Part shown: positions 36,745-44,949 of the stretch, one piece after another
Layout: every line of letters begins with the position of its first letter
Position numbering within the stretch: position 1 is the stretch's first letter
Assembly: GCA_903906515.1 (NCBI GenBank)
Contig: CAIVKO010000154.1
Span: 1 to 53,019, forward strand
Source: Akkermansiaceae bacterium
Lineage (GTDB): Bacteria > Verrucomicrobiota > Verrucomicrobiia > Verrucomicrobiales > Akkermansiaceae
Reading direction: 5' to 3'
Length of the DNA stretch: 53,019 nt
The notes under the pieces: generated by a model
Databases searched by the model: none
The model's input: the letters and a program-made list of their open reading frames with translations, nothing else
Told to the model about the DNA's origin: nothing
Translations under genes and position numbers: made by a program

Positions 36745-38124
36745 ATGAACATACCGACTCCATCAGCAACGAAATCCACCGGTGCGCGCCTGAATGGCCG
36801 TATCTTTTTCTGGGCCATCACGTCGGCACTCGCCGGGTTCTTGTTCGGCTTCGACACTGTGGTCATCTCCGGCGCGGAGCAGACCATCCAAAAACTCTGG
36901 GGCTTGAGCGCGGGGATGCATGGCCTTGCAATGGGTTCGGCGCTCTATGGCACGGTGGTCGGTGCGCTGTTCGGCGGCTGGCCGACGGATAAGTTTGGCC
37001 GCAAGAAAACGCTGTTGTTCATTGGCGTGCTTTACATCATCTCGGCGATTGGCTGCGCGTTGGCCAACAACGTGTGGGTGTTCATCGCCGCACGCATCCT
37101 CGGCGGCATCGGCATCGGCATTTCGACGGTGGCCGCGCCGCTATACATTTCCGAAATCGCGCCACCGGCGCATCGCGGTCGGCTCGCGGGCATGTTCCAA
37201 TTCAACATCGTCTTTGGCATCATCGTAGCCTTCGCCTCCAACGCGATCATTGCGCACATCGGTTGCGCGGACGGTTGGCGCTGGATGCTTGGCATCGCGG
37301 CGATTCCATCTGTAATCTATGCGGTGATGTGTTTCGGTCTGCCGGAAAGTCCGCGCTGGTTGATCGCGCGCCAAGGCGACCGCGCGGCGGGATTAACCGT
37401 GCTGAAACTCATTGAGCCGGAAAAACCACAGGCCGAACTGGAGGCGCACGCGGATGAAATCCAAGCGGCGGCGAGTTCTGAAACGAAAGTCGCCGCGAAT
37501 TTCTGGGCCTGGCGGCTGCGCGTGCCGATTCTGCTCGCATTTTTAATCGCGTTCTTCAACCAGCTTTCCGGCATCAATGCCGTGCTGTATTTCGCACCGC
37601 GCATTTTTGAGATGACAGGCCTTGGCGAAAAGGCCGCGCTGCTGCAATCCGTCGGCATCGGCATCACCAACTTGATTTTCACCTTTGTCGGCCTGTGGCT
37701 GATTGACCGGTTGGGTCGGCGCACGCTGCTGTTCATCGGCTCGTTCGGCTACATCGCGTCGCTAGGGCTGACATCATGGGCGTTTTTCACGCAGCATTAC
37801 AGCCTCGTGCCGGTGTGCATTTTCGCCTTCATCGGCGCGCACGCCATCGGCCAGGGCGCGGTGATCTGGGTTTATATTTCGGAAATTTTTCCGAACCGTC
37901 ACCGTGCTGCGGGGCAAGCTCTGGGCAGCGGCACGCACTGGGTGTTTGCGGCACTGCTGACGACGTTCTTCCCGCGCATGGTCACGGCGTTTGCACCGGG
38001 CTATGTGTTCGCTTTTTTCGCCTTCATGATGGTGCTGCAACTGGTCTGGGTAAAAACGATGGTGATTGAAACCAAGGGCGTGCCGTTGGAAGACATGCAG
38101 CACAAACTAGGCATTGACGTCTGA
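36745..38124 (+). CDS. MFS sugar porter
   Basis: The 459-residue inner-membrane transporter has twelve predicted helices and all sugar-porter signatures: FGFDTVVISGA in helix 1, DKFGRKKTL after helix 2, LPESPRWLI before the central loop, QLSGINAVLYFAPRIFE in helix 7, DRLGRRTLL, and a C-terminal ETKGVPLEDMQ. It resembles proton-coupled hexose/pentose transporters of the XylE/GLUT type. It has no signal peptide and is the only transporter in the window, so it probably imports the monosaccharides released by the exported enzymes. It follows GH130 directly and precedes a 57-bp gap. Confidence 0.93.
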   Translation: MNIPTPSATKSTGARLNGRIFFWAITSALAGFLFGFDTVVISGAEQTIQKLWGLSAGMHGLAMGSALYGTVVGALFGGWPTDKFGRKKTLLFIGVLYIISAIGCALANNVWVFIAARILGGIGIGISTVAAPLYISEIAPPAHRGRLAGMFQFNIVFGIIVAFASNAIIAHIGCADGWRWMLGIAAIPSVIYAVMCFGLPESPRWLIARQGDRAAGLTVLKLIEPEKPQAELEAHADEIQAAASSETKVAANFWAWRLRVPILLAFLIAFFNQLSGINAVLYFAPRIFEMTGLGEKAALLQSVGIGITNLIFTFVGLWLIDRLGRRTLLFIGSFGYIASLGLTSWAFFTQHYSLVPVCIFAFIGAHAIGQGAVIWVYISEIFPNRHRAAGQALGSGTHWVFAALLTTFFPRMVTAFAPGYVFAFFAFMMVLQLVWVKTMVIETKGVPLEDMQHKLGIDV

Positions 38125-38181
38125 ATATCAGACCAAGCCATCATTAACCATAATCACGATCGCCCTAATTTCCCTTAACCA

Positions 38182-39819
38182 ATGCCTACCATGCAAACCA
38201 AATCATCGCTCATTATCCTGAGCTTCTGCGCTCTGACTTCGAGCGCGTGGGCTGAAGTAAAACCCAACGCCCTGTTCTCCGACAACGCCGTGTTGCAACA
38301 GAATGCTAAAGTTCCAGTGTGGGGCGCGGCGGCCCCGAACGAAAGTGTGACCGTGGAATTCGCGGGCCAGAAAAAAACCACCGCTGCCGATGCGCAGGGC
38401 AACTGGAAGGTGACACTTGATCCCATGCCTGCCTCCGCCGCAGTGCGCGATCTGACAATTACCGGCAATTTGAAATCTCAAATTTCAAATGTCAAATGTG
38501 CCAACGTGCTTGTTGGCGAGGTCTGGGTCTGCTCGGGGCAATCCAACATGGCATGGCCGTTGAAGCAGGCGGGCAATGCGGCAACTGAAACCCCGACCGC
38601 AAATTATCCCAAGCTGCGGATGTTCACCGTCACTCAGAAAACCGCTCTTTTCCCGCAATCCGAGTTGACCGGCAAGTGGGTCGAATGCTCGCCTGCTACC
38701 GTTGGCAATTTTTCAGCCGTCGGCTATTTTTTCGGGCGGGACATTCACAAGGCGACGGGCGCTCCGGTGGGAATGGTCCACACTTCGTGGGGCGGGACTC
38801 CCGCCGAATCCTGGACCAGTATCACCGGCATGGAAAAGGATCCGTCGCTCCATGGCTATGTCGAGACGGTCAAGAGCCTGATAGAAAATCATGACGCGGC
38901 CAGCGCGAAATTACCTCAGGAGATGGCGGCTTATCAAGCCAAGCTCAAAGTCTGGAACGAGAAGGTGGGATGGCCGCTTAAGAAGGCCGACGAGGCGTGG
39001 GCGAAAGAAAACGCAAAAAACCTGGCGGAGGGTAAGCCGACTGTCCGCAGGCCCGAGCCATCCGAGCCCAGACCCACTCCCCCGGCTTCGCTGGATGGCG
39101 GGAATCATGGCCCCACCACGCTCTACAACGCGATGATCGCGCCGCTCATCCCCTACGCCATCAAGGGGGCGATCTGGTATCAAGGCGAGTCCAACGCAGG
39201 GAAAGGCTTTGAATACCGCACGCTCTTTCCGCGTATGATTGCCGATTGGCGGGAGAAATGGGGACAGGGAGATTTCCCCTTCCTCTTCGTGCAGCTCGCT
39301 CCCCTCGGCGACCGGTGGACGACTGTCTGGGAGGCGCAGCTCCTGACTTGGAAGAAGACTCTAAACACCGGCATGGCCGTCACCACCGATGTCGGCGGCA
39401 GCCTGCATCCGCTCCAGAAGGAACCCGTCGGCGCCCGGCTCGCGCTGGCGGCACGGGCGGTGGCCTACGGCGAGAAGGTCGAGTATTCCGGCCCCGAGTA
39501 TGATTCGTTCAAGATCGATCAGGGCCGGGTGATTATCAGCTTCAAGCATCTTGGCGGCGGCTTGGTGGCGAAGGATGGCCCGCTGAATGGATTCACGATG
39601 GCCGGAGCGGATAAGAAATTCCTCCCCGCCAAGGCCGAAATTCAGGGCGATACGGTGGTGGTGACATCCGAAAAGATCACGTCACCTGTCGCTGTGCGTT
39701 ACCTATGGGTGCGGGGTTCCGAGATGAACCTTTGGAACAAGGCAGGACTGCCCGCCTCTCCCTTCTGGACCGATCCCGAATCGCTAACCGACGACGCTCC
39801 GGCTCCGAAAAACAGATAA
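38182..39819 (+). CDS. SASA-type carbohydrate O-acetylesterase 5
   Basis: The 545-residue SASA esterase starts at ATG 38182, with ATG 38191 an equally good alternative. Signal peptide ends near TSSAWAEVKPN. Sandwich: NALFSDNAVLQQNAKVPVWG. Catalytic Ser121 in CSGQSNMAW; second block AIWYQGESNAGKG; the His segment reads GSLHPLQKEPVG, without the Ile-His of its sisters. The repeat-encoded loop NLKSQISNVKC precedes the Ser block. A Lys/Pro-rich segment (AEGKPTVRRPEPSEPRP) joins the halves. The signal peptide and first mature residues are nearly repeated at the start of the next gene, a GH127. Confidence 0.9.
   Translation: MPTMQTKSSLIILSFCALTSSAWAEVKPNALFSDNAVLQQNAKVPVWGAAAPNESVTVEFAGQKKTTAADAQGNWKVTLDPMPASAAVRDLTITGNLKSQISNVKCANVLVGEVWVCSGQSNMAWPLKQAGNAATETPTANYPKLRMFTVTQKTALFPQSELTGKWVECSPATVGNFSAVGYFFGRDIHKATGAPVGMVHTSWGGTPAESWTSITGMEKDPSLHGYVETVKSLIENHDAASAKLPQEMAAYQAKLKVWNEKVGWPLKKADEAWAKENAKNLAEGKPTVRRPEPSEPRPTPPASLDGGNHGPTTLYNAMIAPLIPYAIKGAIWYQGESNAGKGFEYRTLFPRMIADWREKWGQGDFPFLFVQLAPLGDRWTTVWEAQLLTWKKTLNTGMAVTTDVGGSLHPLQKEPVGARLALAARAVAYGEKVEYSGPEYDSFKIDQGRVIISFKHLGGGLVAKDGPLNGFTMAGADKKFLPAKAEIQGDTVVVTSEKITSPVAVRYLWVRGSEMNLWNKAGLPASPFWTDPESLTDDAPAPKNR
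38470..38497 (+). repeat. Heptanucleotide tandem repeat inside esterase 5
   Basis: Four 7-nt units, TTGAAAT, CTCAAAT, TTCAAAT, GTCAAAT, encode LKSQISNVK about 45 nt before the catalytic Ser codon. It is nearly identical to the repeat in esterase 4. Confidence 0.7.
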
Positions 39820-39828
39820 GTTAAACCG

Positions 39829-41733
39829 ATGCGAACAATAACCAATATGAAAACCAAAACATCACTTATCATCCTCACCCTCTGCGCAATCGCTTCGAGC
39901 TTGCGAGCCGAAGTAAAGCCTAATGCCTCACCCCCGCTTCGCAAGGACTCCGGCGGGCAAGCCGTAGATCAGAAATCGCCAGCCGAAAATGTTTTTGTCG
40001 CCGATGCGATTAAACCGCTGCCTCCCGCGAGCGTGCTGTTGCATGGGAGGCTGGGGGATTCTCTCCGGTTAAGTATCGCGAATCGTTTGAAAAAGGTCGA
40101 TTACGCTCATCTGGTGGAGCCTTTCCGCCTGCGCAACGAATCCGACGGACGCTGGCGCTGCGAATTCTGGGGAAAGATCGTGCGTTCCTCCATCCAATCA
40201 TGGCGAGGACAGCCCGATGCCGAGCTGCTGGCCATGATCAAGAAATCGGTCGCAGACCTGATCTCCACTCAGACGCCGGACGGATGTATCAGCTCTTACC
40301 CGACAGAGCTCCAGACGAAGAACTGGGACATCTGGGGCCGCAAATACGTTCTCATCGGGCTGGCGCGCTATTATTTGGAAGTCGAGCAGAGCGCGGCGGT
40401 CAAGACTGCAATGATCCGTGAGCTTGACTATCTGATCTCACAAGTCGGGCCCGGCGCAAAAAATATCGTCGAATGCGGCCACATGAAAGGACTGGCGGCA
40501 AGTTCCGTTTTGGAGCCGGTCGTGCTCACATACCGCATCACCGGCGAGAAGCGTTTCCTTGACTACGCCTTGTGGATTGCCGCCCAAGGCGGTTCAGGCG
40601 CTGGCAATATCTACACCTCGATTCTTCAAGGCGTGCCGCCCTGCAAGCTGGCCAATGGGAAAGCGTATGAAATGATGTCCTGCTTTGAGGGGCTGGCGGA
40701 ACTGTATCGGGAAACCGGGAAACCCGAGCAGAAGGAATCCGTGCTGGCGTTTTATCGGGCCGTCCGGGATCAGGAAATGTTCATCACCGGAGTTGGCGGG
40801 CTGAAGGATGGCTGGGGCGAATTTTGGGATAATGGCAAAATCAAACAGACACAGTTCAATGTCGGATCGCTCGGCGAGACCTGCGTCACCACCACCTGGA
40901 TTAAATTCTGCGGCCAGGTGCTCCGCCTCACCGGTGACTCCACGGTCGCTGACGAAATGGAGCGGGCTCTCTATAATGGCATCCTCGGTGCGATGGTTCC
41001 TGATGGTTCCTGGTGGGCGCACCGCAACCCGACCCCTCTGGCCGGGCCGTCCAACAAAAATCGGGCCGGAGACCAAATCAAAGGCTACGGCGAAGACTGC
41101 TGTCTGGCCCAGGGCCCCAAGGGGCTCGCCATGGCACCGTGGATGGCGGTCATGCGGGATGTCAACGGTCCCGTAATCAACCTGTACGAACCGGCAGAGG
41201 CGACCATCGAACTTGCTGATAAATCGCCGGTGAAACTTGCGATCAAAGGAAATTATCCCGTATCCGGCGATGTCAGCGTTGACGTCAATCCCGCGAAGAA
41301 GGGCAAATTTCCCGTCAAGCTCAGGATACCGGCCTGGAGCAAAAAGACCGGCGTTTCGGTGAATGGGCAGGCTTATGAGGCTGTGCCTGGAACCTATTTG
41401 AGCATCGAGCGGGATTGGAATCCCGATGATGTCATCAAGATCAAGTTTGACATGCACGTACAGGTCAATCAGGCACTGGACGGTTCCGGACGCGTCGCGC
41501 TGACGTACGGACCGATCGTGCTGGCCCAGGACTCGCGGTTGGGAAAGGTTGACGCCCCGATTTCCACGGACAAGCTGGATGCCTGCGTCATCGAGCAGAA
41601 TCCCCGGAAAGATATCAGCATGCTCTTCCGTCTTGCGGATGGGACGGTGCTTTGTGATTACGCCTCCGCCGGAAATGAGTTCAGCAAAAAAAATGAACTG
41701 TGCGTCTGGATGACCCGAAGCGTCGGCAAGTGA
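39829..41733 (+). CDS. GH127-like beta-L-arabinofuranosidase
   Basis: The 634-residue secreted protein has the (alpha/alpha) toroid and C-terminal beta-sandwich of GH127 (DUF1680). Zinc/catalytic ligands match the family: Glu350 and Cys352 in GETC, and Cys424/425 in EDCCLAQGP, so the catalytic Cys is present. It probably releases beta-L-arabinofuranose; the wider clan also handles other sugars. ATG 39829 or 39847. The signal peptide KTSLIILTLCAIASSLRA and the first mature residues EVKPNA match the neighbouring SASA esterases, not GH127 proteins. They are followed by SPPLRKDSGGQAVDQ, which I cannot assign. The 5' end therefore looks like a recombination graft from an esterase gene. Confidence 0.87.
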   Translation: MRTITNMKTKTSLIILTLCAIASSLRAEVKPNASPPLRKDSGGQAVDQKSPAENVFVADAIKPLPPASVLLHGRLGDSLRLSIANRLKKVDYAHLVEPFRLRNESDGRWRCEFWGKIVRSSIQSWRGQPDAELLAMIKKSVADLISTQTPDGCISSYPTELQTKNWDIWGRKYVLIGLARYYLEVEQSAAVKTAMIRELDYLISQVGPGAKNIVECGHMKGLAASSVLEPVVLTYRITGEKRFLDYALWIAAQGGSGAGNIYTSILQGVPPCKLANGKAYEMMSCFEGLAELYRETGKPEQKESVLAFYRAVRDQEMFITGVGGLKDGWGEFWDNGKIKQTQFNVGSLGETCVTTTWIKFCGQVLRLTGDSTVADEMERALYNGILGAMVPDGSWWAHRNPTPLAGPSNKNRAGDQIKGYGEDCCLAQGPKGLAMAPWMAVMRDVNGPVINLYEPAEATIELADKSPVKLAIKGNYPVSGDVSVDVNPAKKGKFPVKLRIPAWSKKTGVSVNGQAYEAVPGTYLSIERDWNPDDVIKIKFDMHVQVNQALDGSGRVALTYGPIVLAQDSRLGKVDAPISTDKLDACVIEQNPRKDISMLFRLADGTVLCDYASAGNEFSKKNELCVWMTRSVGK

Positions 41734-41752
41734 AATATGAGGATAGAATGCC

Positions 41753-43240
41753 ATGAAAAAATTCTTTGCCATTCCGCTGATTGTTGGCTTCGTCTCGAGC
41801 GCACAAGCTGAAGTCAAACCAAACGTCCTCTTCATTGCGGTGGACGACTTGCGTCCGGAGATGGGTTGCTATGGCAACCCGATCGTCATGACGCCCAACC
41901 TCGACCGGCTCGCGGCTCGCGGAATCGTGTTCAACCACGCCTACTGCCAGCAGGCGGTTTGCAGTCCCTCGCGCAGTTCGCTGATGACCGGTCGCCGGCC
42001 CGATGCAACACGCGTGTGGGACCTCGAAACGCATTTCCGAGTCGCGCTGCCCGACGCGGTCACCCTGCCCCAGTATTTTAAGGCCAACGGGTATTACTGT
42101 GCTGCGCTCAGCAAAATCTATCATCACGGTTTCGAGGACGGTCGGTCGTGGAGCGTGCCGCACTGGTATCCCAGCGGCCAAACTATTGACACCGATCCCA
42201 CGGATTCGACCAAGCGGATCGTGAAAAGAATTGCCGGTGGCGTAGGGGAATACGTCAAGCGCCCGCAGCCCGCCGACAACGACAAACCGAATGATGGCAA
42301 GCCCGCCAAAGCACCAAAAGGCGATGCCTTCGAAGTCAGCCCGAAGAGCGATGATGAGTTGCCGGACGGCCACACGGCCACCGAAGCGGTGAAACGGCTG
42401 CACGCCTTGAAGGAAAAAGGTCAACCGTTCTTTCTTGCGGTTGGGTTCCTTAAACCGCACCTGCCGTTCGTCGCACCGAAGAAATACTGGGATATCTACA
42501 ACCCGGATAAAATCCCGTTGCCGTCCATTGATCATCTGCCCGAAGGTGCTCCCGCCTTCGCCGGTCATGACAATGGCGAGTTGCACGCCTACGCCAACGT
42601 GCCGAAGGGCAATCCGATCCCCGAAAACTTCGCAAAGATATTGCGTCACGGTTACTATGCCTGCATCAGCTACACCGATGCGCAAGTTGGTCGGCTGCTC
42701 GACGCCCTTGAAAAGGAAGGACTCGCCAACAACACGATCATTGTCCTATGGGGCGACCACGGCTGGCAGCTCGGCGACCACGGTCTATGGCACAAACACA
42801 CCGACTTCGAACTCGCGACCCGCGCTCCGCTGCTCATCAGTCTGCCGGGGCAGAAAACCGCCGGCCAAAAATGCGACGTGCCTGTAGAGTTCGTGGACGT
42901 TTACCCGACGCTCGCCGACGTGTGCGGGTTGTCCGTCCCCTCCGGCCTCGATGGAATCAGCCTCAAGCCGTGGCTGGAAAACGCGTCCTTGCCCGCGACG
43001 AAAGTCGCGATCAGTCAATATCCGCGCGGCGGAAGGCAGACCGGAAATCGACCGCTCATGGGGTATAGCATGCGCGACGAGCGCTGGCGGTTGACGCTCT
43101 GGCGCGACCGTCGCGACGGCAGCATCGCCGCAACGGAACTCTACGACGAAAAGAACGATCCAGCCGAGACAGTCAACCTCGCCAACAAGCCGGAGAACCG
43201 GGCAATCGTGGAGACACTCTCGAAACAACAACACCCATGA
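41753..43240 (+). CDS. Iduronate-2-sulfatase-like sulfatase
   Basis: The 495-residue type I sulfatase has a signal peptide (about 1-19, FVSSAQAEVKP). The formylglycine motif CSPSR is at 70-74 (Cys70), so it needs oxidation by a formylglycine-generating enzyme encoded elsewhere. Metal-binding residues include Asp31-Asp32 (FIAVDDLRPEMG) and GDHGWQLGDHGLWHKH near residue 330. FLKPHLPFVAPKKYWD is typical of the iduronate-sulfatase group. Predicted to remove sulfate esters from the target glycan. It is the only sulfatase seen, so sulfate is probably a minor decoration. Its stop overlaps the next ATG by four bases. A GAGG precedes the ATG, one of few Shine-Dalgarno-like sites here. Confidence 0.93.
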   Translation: MKKFFAIPLIVGFVSSAQAEVKPNVLFIAVDDLRPEMGCYGNPIVMTPNLDRLAARGIVFNHAYCQQAVCSPSRSSLMTGRRPDATRVWDLETHFRVALPDAVTLPQYFKANGYYCAALSKIYHHGFEDGRSWSVPHWYPSGQTIDTDPTDSTKRIVKRIAGGVGEYVKRPQPADNDKPNDGKPAKAPKGDAFEVSPKSDDELPDGHTATEAVKRLHALKEKGQPFFLAVGFLKPHLPFVAPKKYWDIYNPDKIPLPSIDHLPEGAPAFAGHDNGELHAYANVPKGNPIPENFAKILRHGYYACISYTDAQVGRLLDALEKEGLANNTIIVLWGDHGWQLGDHGLWHKHTDFELATRAPLLISLPGQKTAGQKCDVPVEFVDVYPTLADVCGLSVPSGLDGISLKPWLENASLPATKVAISQYPRGGRQTGNRPLMGYSMRDERWRLTLWRDRRDGSIAATELYDEKNDPAETVNLANKPENRAIVETLSKQQHP

Positions 43241-44919
43241 AACAACCCATCGCCTATAGTATTGTCACCAGCGCCCTCATTTCCAGCGGGCTTGCCGCGG
43301 TCAAACCCAATGCCCTGTTCTCCGACAACGCGGTGTTGCAGCAAAATGTTAGAGTCCCGGTCTGGGGGACAGCCAGTCCCGACGAAGAGGTAATCGTTGC
43401 ATTCGCGAACCAGACGAAGACGGCAAAGACCGACGCAACTGGAAAATGGCTGGTGAAACTCGATCCCATGCCCGCTTCCGCCGCAGCGCGCGACATGACA
43501 ATTACCGGCAATCTCAAATCTCAAATCTCCAATCTCAAATGTGCCAACGTGCTGGTGGGCGAGGTTTGGATGTGCGCGGGCCAGTCCAATATGAACAACA
43601 GTTTCGACAGCGCGGACACTGCGCCAAAGGAGCATCCGCTGGCAAATTACCCGCAACTGCGCGAGTTCCATGTCACTTCCAAAAGCGCGATTCACTCGGT
43701 CGCGGACCTTGGATACGATGAAAAACGCGGCGGCTATTGGCGCGTCTGCACGCCCACAACCGTCGGCTACTTTGGCGCGGTCAGTTATTTCTTCGGGCGC
43801 GATGTCCACAAGGCCACCGGTGTCCCGGTGGGGTTGATCCGCGCCGCGATCGGGGGAACTTCCGCCCAGTGCTGGACCAGTCTTGAAGGTTTGCAAAAGG
43901 AGCCATCGCTGAGCGGATACGTCGATCAATACAAAAAAGAGGTTCCCGGTTATGATGAGGAGGCCGCGCAGTATCCGCAGAAAATGGCGGAATTTCAGGC
44001 CAAGTATAAAGAGTGGCTGAACTCGGTGGGCACGGACTATCAGGCGGCGGTCAAGGCGGTGGATGATGCTAACAAAAAAGGCCAGGCCGAGGGCAAGCCG
44101 GTGATTAACAGGCCCAAGCCAGCTGTGCCCAAGCCGCAACAACCCCGCCAACCGGGCGGCGGTGCGGGAACTCCCACGATGCTCTTCAACGGCATGATCG
44201 CCCCGGTCATTCCCTACGCCATCAAGGGGACGATCTGGTATCAGGGCGAAGCGAATTCCGGGAAAGGTTTGGAATACCGCACGCTCTTCCCCTGCCTGAT
44301 CGCGGACTGGCGGGAGAAATGGGGAGTGGGAGATTTCCCGTTCCTCTTTGTGCAAATCACTCCCTTCAAAACGATGACTCCGGAGATTCGTGAGGCACAG
44401 TTTTTGACTTCACTCAAAACCCCTAACACCGCGATGGCCGTGACGGTCGATGTGGGGCTGGCCAATGACATCCATTCCCCGTTCAAGGAACCGGTCGGCG
44501 CTCGCCTCGCCCTCGCGGCCCGCGCATTGGCCTATGGCGAGAAAATCGAATACTCCGGTCCCGAGTATGACTCGTTCAAGATTGAGAATAACCAGGTGGT
44601 TCTAACATTCAAGCATCTCGGGGGTGGTCTAGTTGCGAAGAATGGCCCGCTGAAAGGATTCACCATTGCCGGTGCGGATCATAAGTTCGTCGATGCCAAG
44701 GCCGGAATTGTGGGCAACACGGTCGTGGTATCGAGCGATCAGGTAGCGGCCCCGGTCGCCGCGCGTTTTGGCTGGGCTAACGTCCCCGACGTGAATCTTT
44801 GGAACAAGGCCGACCTGCCGGCCTCACCCTTTCGCACCGATACGGAAACGATAGATCCGCCACCGTCTCGTAATAAACCAGTGCCAAAGACAACGAAGAC
44901 ATCAGCCACCGAAAACTAA
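43237..44919 (+). CDS. SASA-type carbohydrate O-acetylesterase 6
   Basis: The 560-residue SASA esterase is translationally coupled to the sulfatase by an ATGA overlap. Signal peptide about 1-21 (ISSGLAAVKPN). Catalytic Ser117 in CAGQSNMNN; second block TIWYQGEANSG has Ala where others have Ser; His in NDIHSPFKEPVG. The loop NLKSQISNLKC is repeat-encoded. Between Ser block and domain 2 it has an extra loop (DLGYDEKRGGYWRVC). The C-terminal ~130 residues are almost the same as in the next gene, so the two are recent tandem duplicates or have undergone gene conversion. The end carries a Pro/Lys/Thr-rich tail (PPPSRNKPVPKTTKTSA). Confidence 0.9.
   Translation: MKQPIAYSIVTSALISSGLAAVKPNALFSDNAVLQQNVRVPVWGTASPDEEVIVAFANQTKTAKTDATGKWLVKLDPMPASAAARDMTITGNLKSQISNLKCANVLVGEVWMCAGQSNMNNSFDSADTAPKEHPLANYPQLREFHVTSKSAIHSVADLGYDEKRGGYWRVCTPTTVGYFGAVSYFFGRDVHKATGVPVGLIRAAIGGTSAQCWTSLEGLQKEPSLSGYVDQYKKEVPGYDEEAAQYPQKMAEFQAKYKEWLNSVGTDYQAAVKAVDDANKKGQAEGKPVINRPKPAVPKPQQPRQPGGGAGTPTMLFNGMIAPVIPYAIKGTIWYQGEANSGKGLEYRTLFPCLIADWREKWGVGDFPFLFVQITPFKTMTPEIREAQFLTSLKTPNTAMAVTVDVGLANDIHSPFKEPVGARLALAARALAYGEKIEYSGPEYDSFKIENNQVVLTFKHLGGGLVAKNGPLKGFTIAGADHKFVDAKAGIVGNTVVVSSDQVAAPVAARFGWANVPDVNLWNKADLPASPFRTDTETIDPPPSRNKPVPKTTKTSATEN
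43513..43540 (+). repeat. Heptanucleotide tandem repeat inside esterase 6
   Basis: Four 7-nt units, CTCAAAT, CTCAAAT, CTCCAAT, CTCAAAT, with one mismatch, encode LKSQISNLK before the catalytic block. Confidence 0.75.
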
Positions 44920-44949
44920 TCATCACCAACCACTCACCACATACCTTCC

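Noticed and set aside
38125..38181. Terminator between the MFS porter and esterase 5
   Set aside because: No stable inverted repeat or T tract is visible in the 57 bp.
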